64,000 nt of DNA, taken from Roseateles saccharophilus (GTDB taxonomy: Bacteria; Pseudomonadota; Gammaproteobacteria; Burkholderiales; Burkholderiaceae_C). How positions within the stretch are numbered: the first letter of the stretch is position 1; every line of letters begins with the position of its first letter. The position numbers were made by a program, and so were the translations under genes. Shown here in pieces: positions 19,971 to 28,150 of this stretch. The DNA is taken from assembly GCF_004342485.1 (NCBI RefSeq), contig NZ_SMBU01000017.1, positions 35,768 to 99,767 of the forward strand. The letters are read 5' to 3'. The notes under the pieces were generated by a model. It ran no database searches. It was not told the origin of the DNA and worked only from the letters and a program-made list of their open reading frames with translations.

Positions 19971-20890
19971 GCCGCGGCTCCATTCATGATTTCGAGGAAC
20001 ACGTCCTCGAGGTCGGCGCGGCCGATCTCCAGGTCTTCGACGGGGCAGCCGACCTGGCGCAGCGCAGCCAGCGTGGACTCCACCTCGGCGGCGTCATGCG
20101 CGGTGACCTGCACGATGCGGCCGGTCACGCGGGCCCGCGCCGCGATGTCGGCCGGCAGTTGGGCGTCGGTCTTGAAGCGCAGCATCGTCGAGGCGGTGCC
20201 GGCCAGCAGCTGCGAGGTGCGGTCCAGCGCGACGATGCGGCCGGCCTTGAGCATTCCGATGCGCTGGCACAGCGCCTCGGCCTCCTCGAGGTAGTGCGTC
20301 GTCAGCAGCACCGTATGGCCCTCCTTGTTGAGGCGGGCGATGAACTGCCACAGCGTCTGGCGCAGTTCCACGTCCACGCCGGCGGTGGGCTCGTCCAGCA
20401 CGATGACCGGCGGGCGGTGCACCAGAGCCTGGGCCACCAGCACACGCCGCTTCATGCCACCCGAGAGCTGGCGCATATTGGCATCGGCCTTGTCGGTCAG
20501 GCCCAGGTTGTGCAGCAACTCGTCGATCCAGTCGTCATTGCCCTGCACGCCGAAGTAGCCGCTCTGGATGCGCAGCGACTCGCGCACGCTGAAGAAGGGG
20601 TCGAACACCAGCTCCTGGGGCACGACGCCCAGCGCCTTGCGCGCGGCAGCGTAGTCGTCGACGACGTCGTGGCCCATCACGCGCACCCGACCCTCGGTGG
20701 CCCGGGCCAGGCCGGCGAGCACGCTGATCAGCGTCGTCTTGCCGGCGCCATTGGGGCCGAGCAGGCCGAAGAATTCGCCGCAGGGGATGTCGAAGCTGAC
20801 GCCGTCCAGCGCCCTGACCTGCCCTCCCCGGTATGTCTTCTTGACGTTCTCGAAGGAGATGGCGGGTGGCGATGAGGTCGGGCTCGGCAT
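19967..20890 (-). CDS. ABC exporter ATP-binding protein (YadG-like)
   Basis: The 307-aa ATPase partners the ABC-2 permease. Walker A is GPNGAGKTTLI, the signature is QLSGGMKRRVLVAQ, and Walker B is VIVLDEPTAGVD. The C-terminal ~80 residues after the ABC core are the variable accessory region seen in YadG/CcmA-like proteins. It diverges from a TetR-family gene across 61 bases. Confidence 0.92.
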   Translation of the reverse strand: MPSPTSSPPAISFENVKKTYRGGQVRALDGVSFDIPCGEFFGLLGPNGAGKTTLISVLAGLARATEGRVRVMGHDVVDDYAAARKALGVVPQELVFDPFFSVRESLRIQSGYFGVQGNDDWIDELLHNLGLTDKADANMRQLSGGMKRRVLVAQALVHRPPVIVLDEPTAGVDVELRQTLWQFIARLNKEGHTVLLTTHYLEEAEALCQRIGMLKAGRIVALDRTSQLLAGTASTMLRFKTDAQLPADIAARARVTGRIVQVTAHDAAEVESTLAALRQVGCPVEDLEIGRADLEDVFLEIMNGAAA

Positions 20891-20895
20891 AAGCG

Positions 20896-20914
20896 CGCAA
20901 TTCTAAAAGTTGCG
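20896..20914. promoter_or_regulatory. Small inverted repeat between ABC operon and TetR gene
   Basis: CGCAA and TTGCG arms flank a 9-base AT-rich centre (TTCTAAAAG) in the 61-base divergent intergenic region. The position suits an operator for the adjacent TetR protein, but five-base arms are weak evidence. Confidence 0.3.
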
Positions 20915-20951
20915 TCTAAATCGACGCCGATCACTGCCAGAATGACCCGCG

Positions 20952-21623
20952 ATGCCCACGCCCAAACGCCCCCGCCGCACCGCCGAGCGCATCCTGGAGG
21001 TCACGCTGGGCCTCTTCAACGCCTTCGGCGAGCCGAATGTATCGACGACGCTGATCTCGGCCGAACTGAAGATCAGCCCGGGCAACCTCTACTACCACTA
21101 CCCGGCCAAGGACGAACTGGTCAACGCGCTGTTCGGCCGCTACGAGGTCGAGCTCGGCGAGTTGCTGGCCGCGGCCGAGGGCGTGCGCAACGTGGAGGAC
21201 GCCTGGCTGTTCTTCCACATGCTGTTCGAGCTGATCTGGAGGCACCGCTTCCTCTACCGCGACCTGAACGACCTGCTGTTCAAGAACCGCCGGCTCGAAA
21301 CCCACTTCCAGAGCCTGCTCGCCGCCAAGGAGCATGCGATGCGCCATGTGCTGTCGGGCCTGCACCTGGGCGGCGCGCTGAAGATGGAGCTGCGCGAGGC
21401 CGCGCCGACGGCGAACGCGATGGTCGTCGTCGTCAGCTACTGGCTGAGCTACGAATATGTGCGCGACCCGCGCCATGCGCTGGAGCCCGACCGCGCCGGC
21501 GCAGCGCTGATGCGCGGCGCCTTCCACGCGCTGAGCCTGCTGCTGCCCTACCTCGAGCCGGCGTCCAAGGAACACCTCTTCAAGCTGGCCGGCCAGTACC
21601 AGCCCCACCCATCACAACCCTGA
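20952..21623 (+). CDS. TetR-family transcriptional regulator
   Basis: The 223-aa protein has an N-terminal TetR helix-turn-helix at about residues 10-55 (RTAERILEVTLGLFNAFGE then ISPGNLYYHYPAKDELVNALF) and a C-terminal ligand domain rich in aromatic residues (WLFFHMLFELIWRHRFLYRDL). This C-terminal pattern resembles regulators of the DUF6/TetR_C_33 type, ligand unknown. It lies 12 bases before the TPR gene, so the two are probably co-transcribed, and it diverges from the ABC exporter. Confidence 0.9.
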   Translation: MPTPKRPRRTAERILEVTLGLFNAFGEPNVSTTLISAELKISPGNLYYHYPAKDELVNALFGRYEVELGELLAAAEGVRNVEDAWLFFHMLFELIWRHRFLYRDLNDLLFKNRRLETHFQSLLAAKEHAMRHVLSGLHLGGALKMELREAAPTANAMVVVVSYWLSYEYVRDPRHALEPDRAGAALMRGAFHALSLLLPYLEPASKEHLFKLAGQYQPHPSQP

Positions 21624-21635
21624 AGGAGACAAGCG

Positions 21636-22409
21636 ATGGCCAAGTGGACCGCCTTTCCCTATGACAGCAGTGCCTTCGTCTACACGCCTGCCACGCTGAA
21701 GAAGCACTGGGCGCGGCTGCACGCCGGCGACGCCGAGCCCTTCCCCAAGGACGCCGCGGTCCAGCAGGCCTGGATCCACTTCCACGCCGGCGAGTTCCAG
21801 GCCGCCTACGACGCCGGACTGGCCGCGGGCGGCGCCGGCATCACCGTCGCCAACAAGGCCCAGGGCATCTACGCCAACTACCTCGAGAAGAAGGAGAAGG
21901 CGAAGCTGGAGATGTTCCTGGAGATCTCGGAGCGCGCGGAAAGCCTGCAGGCCGAGGAGCCCAAGAACCCCAATGCCTGGTACTGGCAGGCCTATGCGCT
22001 GGGCCGCTACGGCCAGGGCATCAGCGTGGCCAAGGCGCTGGCCCAGGGCCTGGGCAGCAAGGTCAAGAACGCGCTGGAGACGACGATCACGCTCGCCCCC
22101 AAGCATGCCGACGCCCACATCGCGCTGGGCGCCTTCCACGCCGAGGTCATCGACAAGGTCGGCAAGCTGCTCGGCCGCACCCAGGGCGCCGACACGGCCA
22201 CCGGGCTGAAGATGTTCGAGCAGGCCCTGAAGCTCAACCCGAGCAGCGCCATCGCGATGATCGAACGCGCCAACGGCCTCGTCATGCTGGAGGGCGACAA
22301 GCGCATGAAGGAGGCCGAGAAGCTCTATGCCGACGCCGCCGCCTGCGAGGCGATGGATGCGATGGAGCTGCTGGACATCGAGCTGGCGCGCGAGGAGCTC
22401 GAGGACTGA
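21636..22409 (+). CDS. TPR-like helical-repeat protein of unknown function
   Basis: The 257-aa protein has no signal peptide. Alpha-helical repeat features are visible from about residue 45 (AWIHFHAGEFQAAYDAGLAA), in the middle (NAWYWQAYALGRYGQG) and towards the end (GLKMFEQALKLNPSSAIAMIERANG), matching tetratricopeptide repeats. A good AAGGAG ribosome binding site lies 8 bases before the ATG. It probably acts as a protein-interaction scaffold; no enzymatic motif is visible. A three-hairpin array follows it. Confidence 0.8.
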   Translation: MAKWTAFPYDSSAFVYTPATLKKHWARLHAGDAEPFPKDAAVQQAWIHFHAGEFQAAYDAGLAAGGAGITVANKAQGIYANYLEKKEKAKLEMFLEISERAESLQAEEPKNPNAWYWQAYALGRYGQGISVAKALAQGLGSKVKNALETTITLAPKHADAHIALGAFHAEVIDKVGKLLGRTQGADTATGLKMFEQALKLNPSSAIAMIERANGLVMLEGDKRMKEAEKLYADAAACEAMDAMELLDIELAREELED

Positions 22410-22410
22410 G

Positions 22411-22537
22411 CAAGGACCGAGGACAGGACCTGCGTCCTGTCCGACGCCTTGCGAAGGCCTTGCCGCCTGCACGCGGCAAGGCATGAACAAGGACCGAGAC
22501 GCCTTGCGAAGGCCCAACGGCGTGCAAGCCGTTGGGC
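22411..22537. repeat. Array of three hairpins with repeated spacer sequences
   Basis: Three strong stem-loops follow the TPR gene. Stem 1 is GGACAGGA/TCCTGTCC with a 6-base loop (22421-22442). Stem 2 is GCCTTGCCGC/GCGGCAAGGC with loop CTGCAC (22457-22482). Stem 3 is GCCCAACGGC/GCCGTTGGGC with loop GTGCAA (22512-22537). The linkers repeat: CAAGGACCGAG occurs at 22411 and 22488, and GACGCCTTGCGAAGGCC at 22443 and 22498. Stems 2 and 3 share a 10-6-10 design with unrelated stem sequences. No T-run follows, so these are not ordinary terminators. Confidence 0.75.
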
Positions 22538-22685
22538 ATGACGGCGCGGAAGCGGTGAAAACACCGAGGCCGGCGACCATCCGTGATGGATGTCACGGCC
22601 TCGTCACCCGTGCTTCCGGGGATGCAGGCCGGCACGCTGCGGCGTAAGCTCCGTTCCGTCGTCACCCCCTCAACGAGACCGCGCC

Positions 22686-23036
22686 ATGAAGTTCCTGATC
22701 CCCGCCCTCGCTGCCGTCACCGCCTTCGTGGGTTCTGCCGCCCAGGCCGCCAACAACGCGACGCCAGAGCAGGCCGAGTTGCGCGCCGAGTGCGCCAAGA
22801 GCCATGCCGACACCAGCAGCGTCGGCACGCCGGTCGCCGCCAACGAGTACCAGTTCGTCTATGCCAACGGCAAGTACAAGGGCGAGGCCCGGCCGGGCAA
22901 GCTGCTGGCCTGCACCGAGCAGCAATACGCCGCCTACCTGGACAAGGCCGACCCGTCCAAGGTGATGGCCGCCTACCCGACCGCCGCCGGCCGCCCGGCC
23001 GCTCCGAAGAAGAAGGCCGAACCCTTCCGCCTCTGA
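22686..23036 (+). CDS. Small secreted protein, paralogue A
   Basis: The 116-aa protein has a signal peptide (KFLIPALAAVTAFVGSAAQA, cleaved near residue 22). The mature part has two Cys residues (RAECAKSHAD and LLACTEQQYAAYLDKADP), then the motif AAYPTAAGRPA and a Lys-rich tail. It clearly resembles the protein encoded at 23698: both share the E-QYAAYL-KADP block and AYPTAAG. The function is unknown. The ATG at 22686 is chosen because it opens the signal peptide; upstream reading is low-complexity. Confidence 0.8.
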   Translation: MKFLIPALAAVTAFVGSAAQAANNATPEQAELRAECAKSHADTSSVGTPVAANEYQFVYANGKYKGEARPGKLLACTEQQYAAYLDKADPSKVMAAYPTAAGRPAAPKKKAEPFRL

Positions 23037-23060
23037 AGCGCGCCGGCCTCCGGCACCAGC

Positions 23061-23089
23061 AAGGCGCCCGATGGGCGCCTTTGTTTTTT
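23061..23089 (+). terminator. Rho-independent terminator after paralogue A
   Basis: Stem AAGGCGCCC/GGGCGCCTT with a GAT loop, followed by TGTTTTTT. It ends the preceding small-protein transcript. Confidence 0.9.
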
Positions 23090-23249
23090 CTCCCCCCGAG
23101 TCCCGTGGTGACCTCCCTCAGAACTGCGTAGCCCGCGACCGCCCGGCGTTGAAGCGCACTGCCGGGCCACCTAGCCTTGATGCACCGGCGCCCGGCGCGC
23201 CGGGGCAACGCCTGAACCCAGGCGCTGCGGCATCACGCAAGGAGGTCCC

Positions 23250-23570
23250 ATGAAGACCCTCTACATCCTTGGCGCCCTCGTCTGCGGCCAGGCCCTGGCC
23301 CAGCAGAGCAGCCCCACGACCCCGGACAGCGCCCAGGGCAGCGCCAGCCACACGGCCTGCGCGCAGGCCCAGCCAGGCCACGCCTGCCCGATGCACGCCG
23401 AAGCCCGCACCGCCATGGCCGACCCCGACAAACTGCTGGCCTCCGAACCCACCGCGGCGGGACCGATGACGCGCAGCCAGGTCGTTGCCGAAATCGAGCG
23501 CGCGCGCCGCGCCGGCGAGATGGATTTCGCGGCCTCCGAGGCGAGCCTGAGCATGGTGCGCCGCCGCTGA
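23250..23570 (+). CDS. Small secreted protein, DUF4148-like
   Basis: The 106-aa protein has a signal peptide (LYILGALVCGQALA) and a short Ser/Gln/Cys-containing region with ACAQAQPGHACPMHAEAR, which could bind metal or form a disulfide. The C-terminal part, PMTRSQVVAEIERARRAGEMDF, matches the (L/M)TRxxVxAEL-RAG pattern of Burkholderiales DUF4148 proteins. It also contains EPTAAG, close to the AYPTAAG motif of its two neighbours. A strong AAGGAGG site lies 5 bases before the ATG. The function is unknown. Confidence 0.8.
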   Translation: MKTLYILGALVCGQALAQQSSPTTPDSAQGSASHTACAQAQPGHACPMHAEARTAMADPDKLLASEPTAAGPMTRSQVVAEIERARRAGEMDFAASEASLSMVRRR

Positions 23571-23599
23571 GCAGGCGCCATACCGACGCTTCGGGAACC

Positions 23600-23622
23600 A
23601 GGGCGCTGCGGCGCCCTTTTCC
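23600..23622 (+). terminator. Rho-independent terminator after the DUF4148-like gene
   Basis: Stem GGGCGC/GCGCCC with a TGCG loop is followed by TTTTCCTT. A preceding A and the T-run could extend the stem. Confidence 0.8.
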
Positions 23623-23697
23623 TTGCCGGCCGCGCGTGCATTTACGCCGGGCCAGGCGTAACCTCATGAGCGCCACCTTGTCGTACGGAGGTCAGCC

Positions 23698-24051
23698 ATG
23701 AGAGCCATCGCATTCGCATTTGCCGCTCTGATTCCCATGCTGCCCGCCTCGGCCGCCGACACCCCCGCCGAGCGCGCCCAGGCCGAACTGCGCGAGGGCT
23801 GTGCGCAGAGCTATGCCAGCTACGCCGCCTACTCCCCCAGCGGCAGTCAGGCGCCCAGCTTCAGCGGCGAGCGCTACAAGGGCGACAGCCACTACTACAA
23901 CGACGCCAAGCCCTGCGGCGAAGCTCAGTACGCGGCCTACCTCGAGAAGGCCGACCCGGGCATGGTCGCCATGGCCTACCCCACGGCCGCCGGCAAGGCC
24001 AAGGCGAAGAAGCCCGCCCGCGGCGCATCGGCACCGGCCAAGGGGAAGTGA
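23698..24051 (+). CDS. Small secreted protein, paralogue B
   Basis: The 117-aa protein resembles the one at 22686. The signal peptide is AFAFAALIPMLPASA. The mature domain includes LREGCAQSYASY, a Tyr/Ser-rich stretch, GERYKGDSHYYNDAKPCGEAQYAAYLEKADP and MAYPTAAGKA, ending in a Lys/Ala-rich tail. The two conserved Cys match those of paralogue A. A GGAGG site precedes the ATG. It converges on the acyltransferase gene with only 9 bases between, so this region has no room for a separate terminator. Confidence 0.8.
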   Translation: MRAIAFAFAALIPMLPASAADTPAERAQAELREGCAQSYASYAAYSPSGSQAPSFSGERYKGDSHYYNDAKPCGEAQYAAYLEKADPGMVAMAYPTAAGKAKAKKPARGASAPAKGK

Positions 24052-24060
24052 GACGGCCGC

Positions 24061-25542
24061 TCAGTCAGCGTCCGGGCCCCAGGGCATCATCAGTGCCAGC
24101 AGCAGCAGCTTCTCGAACTCGGGCGCGAAGTTCGCGATGATGGCCTCGGGATCGGGGCACAGGCCCGTGTCGGTGATGAGGCCGAACTGCACCCGGCCGG
24201 CATAGGTCAGGATGCTGACGCCCATGCCGATGTCGCCCGACTGCGGCACCCAGAACATCACCTTCTCGACCGTCGAGCCGCAGAACTTCAGCGCCTCGGC
24301 CGGGCCGGGCACATTGGTCATCACGGCCGTCGCCTTCTTCGCGAAGATGTTCAGCATCGCGTGCTGCACCGGCTTGATCAGCAGGCCCGCCACCGACAGC
24401 AGGCCGAAGGCCATCACCGGCTGGAAGCTGCCCTTGAGCTCGTTCATGCGCGCCCGCACCGCGAACAGCCGCTCCACCGGGTTGGCGATGCCGATGGGCA
24501 GCACCAGCGGCACCAGGCCGAAGCGGTTGCCCAGCTGCCAGGCCTGCTCCAGCGGGCGCAGGTTGACGGGCACCATCGCGCGGATCTCCTTGCCCGTCGG
24601 GTCCTCGCCCTTGTCGGCCAGGTAGCGGCCGATGGCGCCGGCCGCACAGGCCAGCAGCACGTCGTTGATGGACGCGCCCAGCGCACGGCCCACGACCTTG
24701 ACCTCGTCCAGCGCCAGGCTGTCGTCCCAGGCCACGGTCTTCTTCGCGCCGGGCTTGCCCTTGAGCCGCGTGTGCGAGTCGTCCGGCATCAGCGCGAAGG
24801 CGGCCACGTCGGACACGGCCTGATAGCCCATGCGGGCCATCTCCAGCGACGAGTCCATCGGCGTATGACCGCTCATCATCGCGTCCACACCCTTGGACAG
24901 CCCCGAGCCCGTCAGGCCGATGGCCTTGACCGTCATATTGGTCATCGGGCGCAGGAAGGCGTCCAGCAGCCAGTCCGCCTCGTGGTGCTCCTCGGCCGCG
25001 CGGGGCGCGCGTCGGGGCGGCGCCTTGCCACCGTCGGTGATGGACAGCATCACCGCGATCAGCGCGATGCCGTCGGCGATGCAGTGGTGGATGCGGGCGA
25101 TCAGCGCGCTGCTGCCGTCGCCCATGTCCTCGATGAGCTGGAACTGCCACAGCGGATGCGCCGGGTCCAGCGGCTGGGAGCAGAGCTCGCCCACGCGCTC
25201 GCGCAGCACCTCGTCGCGACCCTGGCCGCGCAGCGGCAGCGGCACCTCGGCGACGACATGGCGGGCGATGTCGAAGTCGCGATCCACCACCCATTGCGCG
25301 CCGGCCAGCGAATCCTCGACGACCTTCTGCCGAAAGCGCGGGTACTGCAGCAGCCGCTCGGCCACGCGCTCGCGCAGGGCGGCCAGCGTGATGCCGGGGC
25401 GGATGGACCAGACCCCGACGATCATCATCAGATTGGCCTCGGTGTCCATGCGCAGCCAGGCGGTATCCACCTTGGACATGCGTTCACTGATCTGGCCCAA
25501 ATCGGTCTCCTCGGATGCGTCGTTCTTGCGGCCTAAACTCAT
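24061..25542 (-). CDS. Wax ester synthase / diacylglycerol acyltransferase (WS/DGAT)
   Basis: Predicted acyltransferase (493 aa) of the bifunctional WS/DGAT family that makes wax esters or triacylglycerols from acyl-CoA and alcohols or diacylglycerol. The catalytic HHxxxDG motif is HHCIADG at residues 152-158. Other family blocks are HPLWQFQLIEDM, GASINDVLLACAAGAIGRYL, RAMVPVNLRP and the C-terminal MTNVPGP. The ATG at 25542 is chosen; a downstream ATG at 25479 would start at the conserved MSKVDTAWLRM. Facing it is an acyl-CoA-binding protein gene, which suggests storage-lipid metabolism. Confidence 0.9.
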   Translation of the reverse strand: MSLGRKNDASEETDLGQISERMSKVDTAWLRMDTEANLMMIVGVWSIRPGITLAALRERVAERLLQYPRFRQKVVEDSLAGAQWVVDRDFDIARHVVAEVPLPLRGQGRDEVLRERVGELCSQPLDPAHPLWQFQLIEDMGDGSSALIARIHHCIADGIALIAVMLSITDGGKAPPRRAPRAAEEHHEADWLLDAFLRPMTNMTVKAIGLTGSGLSKGVDAMMSGHTPMDSSLEMARMGYQAVSDVAAFALMPDDSHTRLKGKPGAKKTVAWDDSLALDEVKVVGRALGASINDVLLACAAGAIGRYLADKGEDPTGKEIRAMVPVNLRPLEQAWQLGNRFGLVPLVLPIGIANPVERLFAVRARMNELKGSFQPVMAFGLLSVAGLLIKPVQHAMLNIFAKKATAVMTNVPGPAEALKFCGSTVEKVMFWVPQSGDIGMGVSILTYAGRVQFGLITDTGLCPDPEAIIANFAPEFEKLLLLALMMPWGPDAD

Positions 25543-25600
25543 GGGGCCGTTCGATTGATTGTCACCAAGTCGAACCCCACGAATCAGCCTGGAGAACCCC

Positions 25601-25852
25601 GTGAGCCTGAAAGACCAGTTCGAAGCCGCCGTCGCCGATTCGAAGAACCTGCCCGAGCGTCCGGACAACATGACGCTGCTGAAGATCTACGCGCTGTACA
25701 AGCAAGGCAGCGCCGGCGACGTCGACGGCAAGCGCCCCGGCTTCACCGACATGGTCGGCCGCGCCAAGTGGGATGCATGGAATGAGCTCAAGGGCACGAG
25801 CAACGACGGCGCGATGCAGCAATACATCGACCTCATCGAGTCCCTGAAGTAA
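25601..25852 (+). CDS. Acyl-CoA-binding protein
   Basis: The 83-aa four-helix acyl-CoA-binding protein has the family core: LKDQFEAAVADSKNLPERP, then LLKIYALYKQGSAGDV and AKWDAWNELKGTS with the conserved Lys/Trp/Tyr positions. The start is GTG with a GGAG site 7 bases upstream; an ATG-type upstream start is not supported. It diverges from the WS/DGAT gene, so both may handle the same acyl-CoA pool. Confidence 0.92.
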   Translation: MSLKDQFEAAVADSKNLPERPDNMTLLKIYALYKQGSAGDVDGKRPGFTDMVGRAKWDAWNELKGTSNDGAMQQYIDLIESLK

Positions 25853-25878
25853 GCCGGCGCCGCCAGGCGCCTCGAAAC

Positions 25879-25904
25879 AACCGGCCCCTCAGGCCGGTTT
25901 TTTC
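25879..25904. terminator. Rho-independent terminator shared by the convergent pair
   Basis: Stem AACCGGCC/GGCCGGTT with a CCTCA loop is followed by TTTTCTT on the + strand, ending the acyl-CoA-binding protein transcript. It overlaps the last codons of the convergent PHA-granule gene. Confidence 0.8.
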
Positions 25905-26215
25905 TTGGCCGGTGCCTTTTTGCTGCCGGCCGCCAGCAGCGTGTCGAGTTCCTTCTCGATCTCGCTCTCGATGCTCGCCTTGAAGGCGCCGAGCAGGAAG
26001 CCGAGCTGGGCGACCAGTTCGAAATGGTCGGCGGTTACGGTCAGCTCGCCCTTCACGCCGCTGCGCGTGAACTCCACGGTGTCCTCGTCCTTGCCCTCGA
26101 GCACCGTGCATTCCATGTCGAACTTCTGCTCGACATGCTCGGCCCAGGTCCAGGCAATCTCGCGGGCCTTCTTGAGGCCCAGGTCGTGGTCTCGGTGGAT
26201 GTGGATTTCGGCCAC
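25889..26215 (-). CDS. Polyhydroxyalkanoate-granule-type protein (PHA_gran_rgn)
   Basis: The 108-aa protein resembles the polyhydroxyalkanoic acid system family: AEIHIHRDHDLGLKKAREIA at the start, W-AEHVEQKFDMEC, then VTADHFELVAQLGFLLGAFK and a Lys/Ala-rich tail (AGSKKAPAKKKPA). The GTG start is supported by an AAGGAGG site 8 bases upstream. The function of the family is not precisely known; it is associated with PHA genes in other bacteria. It lies next to acyl-lipid genes. Confidence 0.85.
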   Translation of the reverse strand: MAEIHIHRDHDLGLKKAREIAWTWAEHVEQKFDMECTVLEGKDEDTVEFTRSGVKGELTVTADHFELVAQLGFLLGAFKASIESEIEKELDTLLAAGSKKAPAKKKPA

Positions 26216-26353
26216 GGCGGCCCTCCTTGCTGTCGTGCGCTGCACTCTACGCGAGAAGCCTCGCGCTGCCGCCCAACCCGCCGTTTGCGCCGATACTTTG
26301 CGCCGCTGGCAAGAGCGGGGCCATCCAAGCCCGCCGCCGCCCAGGGAGGAACC

Positions 26354-27121
26354 ATGCGCCTTGTCGACCCGGCCCCGCACAAACTCGACCCCCTCGACGC
26401 GGGGCTGACCTACTTCCGCGCCCCCGAGCCCGACCATGAGCAGGCGGTCTACTGGTTCCGCGTCTCGGCGGACTCGGGCGACACCGAAGGCCTGGCCATG
26501 CTGGGCCTGTGCCAGCTCGAAGGCCTGGGCCTGCCGCGTGACCCGGTGCAGGCCCTCGAGCGGCTGGAGCGCGCGTCCGCCGAAGGTAGCCTGACGGCCA
26601 AGTTCCACCTCGCCCGCATGCTCGTCGGCGGTTGGGGCGGCGACCCCGACGCGCCGCGCGGCGTGGCCCTCTACACCGCGGCCGCTGCCCTCGGCCATGC
26701 CGACGCCAGCTTCAACCTCGCCAGCTGCCTGGAAGCCGGCTGGGGCTGCCAGGTCGACCATCTCGCCGCCAAGGCCCTGTTCATGCGCGCGCGCAGCCTG
26801 GGCAGCCGGCTGAAGGCGCCCGGCCTGCGCATCCGCGAGCGCGAACTGGACGCCGTGCGCGACCTTGCACGGCGGCTGGAGAACGGCAACGACCTGCCCC
26901 ACCTCATCGAGGAACGCCAGCACGAGATCACGCTGATGCACGACCTCGCCCACCGCCCCGCGCGCAAGCCGCGCCTGAGCGCACGGCAGCGGCGCCGGCT
27001 GCTGCGCGCGGCCAGCATCACTGCGATCGTCGCCGGCCTCGCGGCTGCCCTGGCCGGCCTGTTCGGCTGGCGCGGCAGCGGGCCGCTGGCGCATGATGCC
27101 GGCCCCACCTCCACCGCTTGA
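26354..27121 (+). CDS. Sel1-repeat membrane-anchored protein
   Basis: The 255-aa protein has Sel1-like repeats at about residues 27-145 (AVYWFRVSADSGDTEGLAMLG, RASAEGSLTAKFHLARML, LYTAAAALGHADASFNLASC). A basic stretch (RPARKPRLSARQRRRLL) precedes a hydrophobic segment near the C-terminus (ITAIVAGLAAALAGLFGW), so a C-terminal membrane anchor with the repeats in the cytoplasm is likely. The GGGAGGA site supports this ATG. The role is presumably protein interaction. Confidence 0.8.
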   Translation: MRLVDPAPHKLDPLDAGLTYFRAPEPDHEQAVYWFRVSADSGDTEGLAMLGLCQLEGLGLPRDPVQALERLERASAEGSLTAKFHLARMLVGGWGGDPDAPRGVALYTAAAALGHADASFNLASCLEAGWGCQVDHLAAKALFMRARSLGSRLKAPGLRIRERELDAVRDLARRLENGNDLPHLIEERQHEITLMHDLAHRPARKPRLSARQRRRLLRAASITAIVAGLAAALAGLFGWRGSGPLAHDAGPTSTA

Positions 27122-27129
27122 TCCCTTCC

Positions 27130-28092
27130 ATGACCCGCGCCCTGCCCCTGACCGCCCACCTGACCGACGTCGGCCCCCTCGTCTACGGCTGCATGGCCCT
27201 CGGAGGCGACTGGGGCGGCAGCCCCATCAGCGAGGCCGACATCGCCCAGGCCCATGCGGCCGTCGAGGCGGCGCTGGACATCGGAGTCAGGCTCTTCGAC
27301 CACGCCGACATCTACCGCCGCGGCAAGGCCGAGGCCGTTTTCGGCGAACTGCTCAGGCGCGACGCCGGCCTGCGCTCGCGCATCCGGCTGCAGAGCAAAT
27401 GCGGCATCCGCTTCGCCGACGACGCCAACGTCGGCCGCTACGACCTCAGCGCCGCCTACATCGAGCACAGCGTCGACGGCATCCTGAAGCGCCTGGACAT
27501 CGAGCGCCTCGACATCCTGCTGCTGCACCGCCCCGACGCACTGATGGAGCCCGCCGAGATCGCCCACGCCTTCGGACGCCTCAAGGCCGCTGGCAAGGTC
27601 GGTCATCTGGGCGTGTCCAATATGCACGCCGGCCAGATGCGCTGGCTGCAGACGGCGCTCGCCGAGCCCCTGGTCGCCAACCAGCTGGAGCTGAGCCTGG
27701 CCAAGCTCGATGCCATCGACGTGGGAACCACCTTCAACGACCCGCAGGCGGCGTCACGCCCTGTTGCGGCCGCCTGGGCCGGCACGCTGGAGTACGCCCA
27801 GCAGCACGGCGTGCAGCTGCAGGCCTGGGGCTCGCTCGCGCAGGGGCGCTTCAACGACCCGGCCGCATCGGCCGCGGCCAAGGTCGTGCACGAGATCGCC
27901 GAGGCGCACCGCACGACGGCCAATGCCGTGCTGCTGGCCTGGTTGCTGCGGCATCCGGCGGGCATCCAGCCGGTCATCGGCAGCGGGAATGCGGAACGCA
28001 TCCGGGCATGTGGCGACGCAACGAGGATTCTGCTCAGCCGGGAGGATTGGTACCGGCTGTATGTGGCGGCGCGGGGGCAGGCCCTGCCTTGA
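27130..28092 (+). CDS. Aldo/keto reductase, YdhF-like
   Basis: NAD(P)H-dependent oxidoreductase of the aldo/keto reductase fold, about 320 aa. The catalytic Asp-Tyr pair is in LFDHADIYRRGKAE, the Lys in LQSKCGIRF, and the His in LLLHRPDALM. The C-terminal cofactor segment IQPVIGSGNAERI is typical of the YdhF/Tas group. The ATG at 27130 is chosen; a TTG at 27118 overlaps the previous stop. The substrate cannot be told from the sequence. Confidence 0.92.
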   Translation: MTRALPLTAHLTDVGPLVYGCMALGGDWGGSPISEADIAQAHAAVEAALDIGVRLFDHADIYRRGKAEAVFGELLRRDAGLRSRIRLQSKCGIRFADDANVGRYDLSAAYIEHSVDGILKRLDIERLDILLLHRPDALMEPAEIAHAFGRLKAAGKVGHLGVSNMHAGQMRWLQTALAEPLVANQLELSLAKLDAIDVGTTFNDPQAASRPVAAAWAGTLEYAQQHGVQLQAWGSLAQGRFNDPAASAAAKVVHEIAEAHRTTANAVLLAWLLRHPAGIQPVIGSGNAERIRACGDATRILLSREDWYRLYVAARGQALP

Positions 28093-28150
28093 ATGACAAA
28101 AGGCCTCCCAGCACAATTGATCGGAATTGCCGGGCCCAGGAGGGCGAATC

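Noticed and set aside
22421..22537. Hairpin array considered as three terminators
   Set aside because: No T-run follows any stem and the linkers repeat, which fits a repeat element better.
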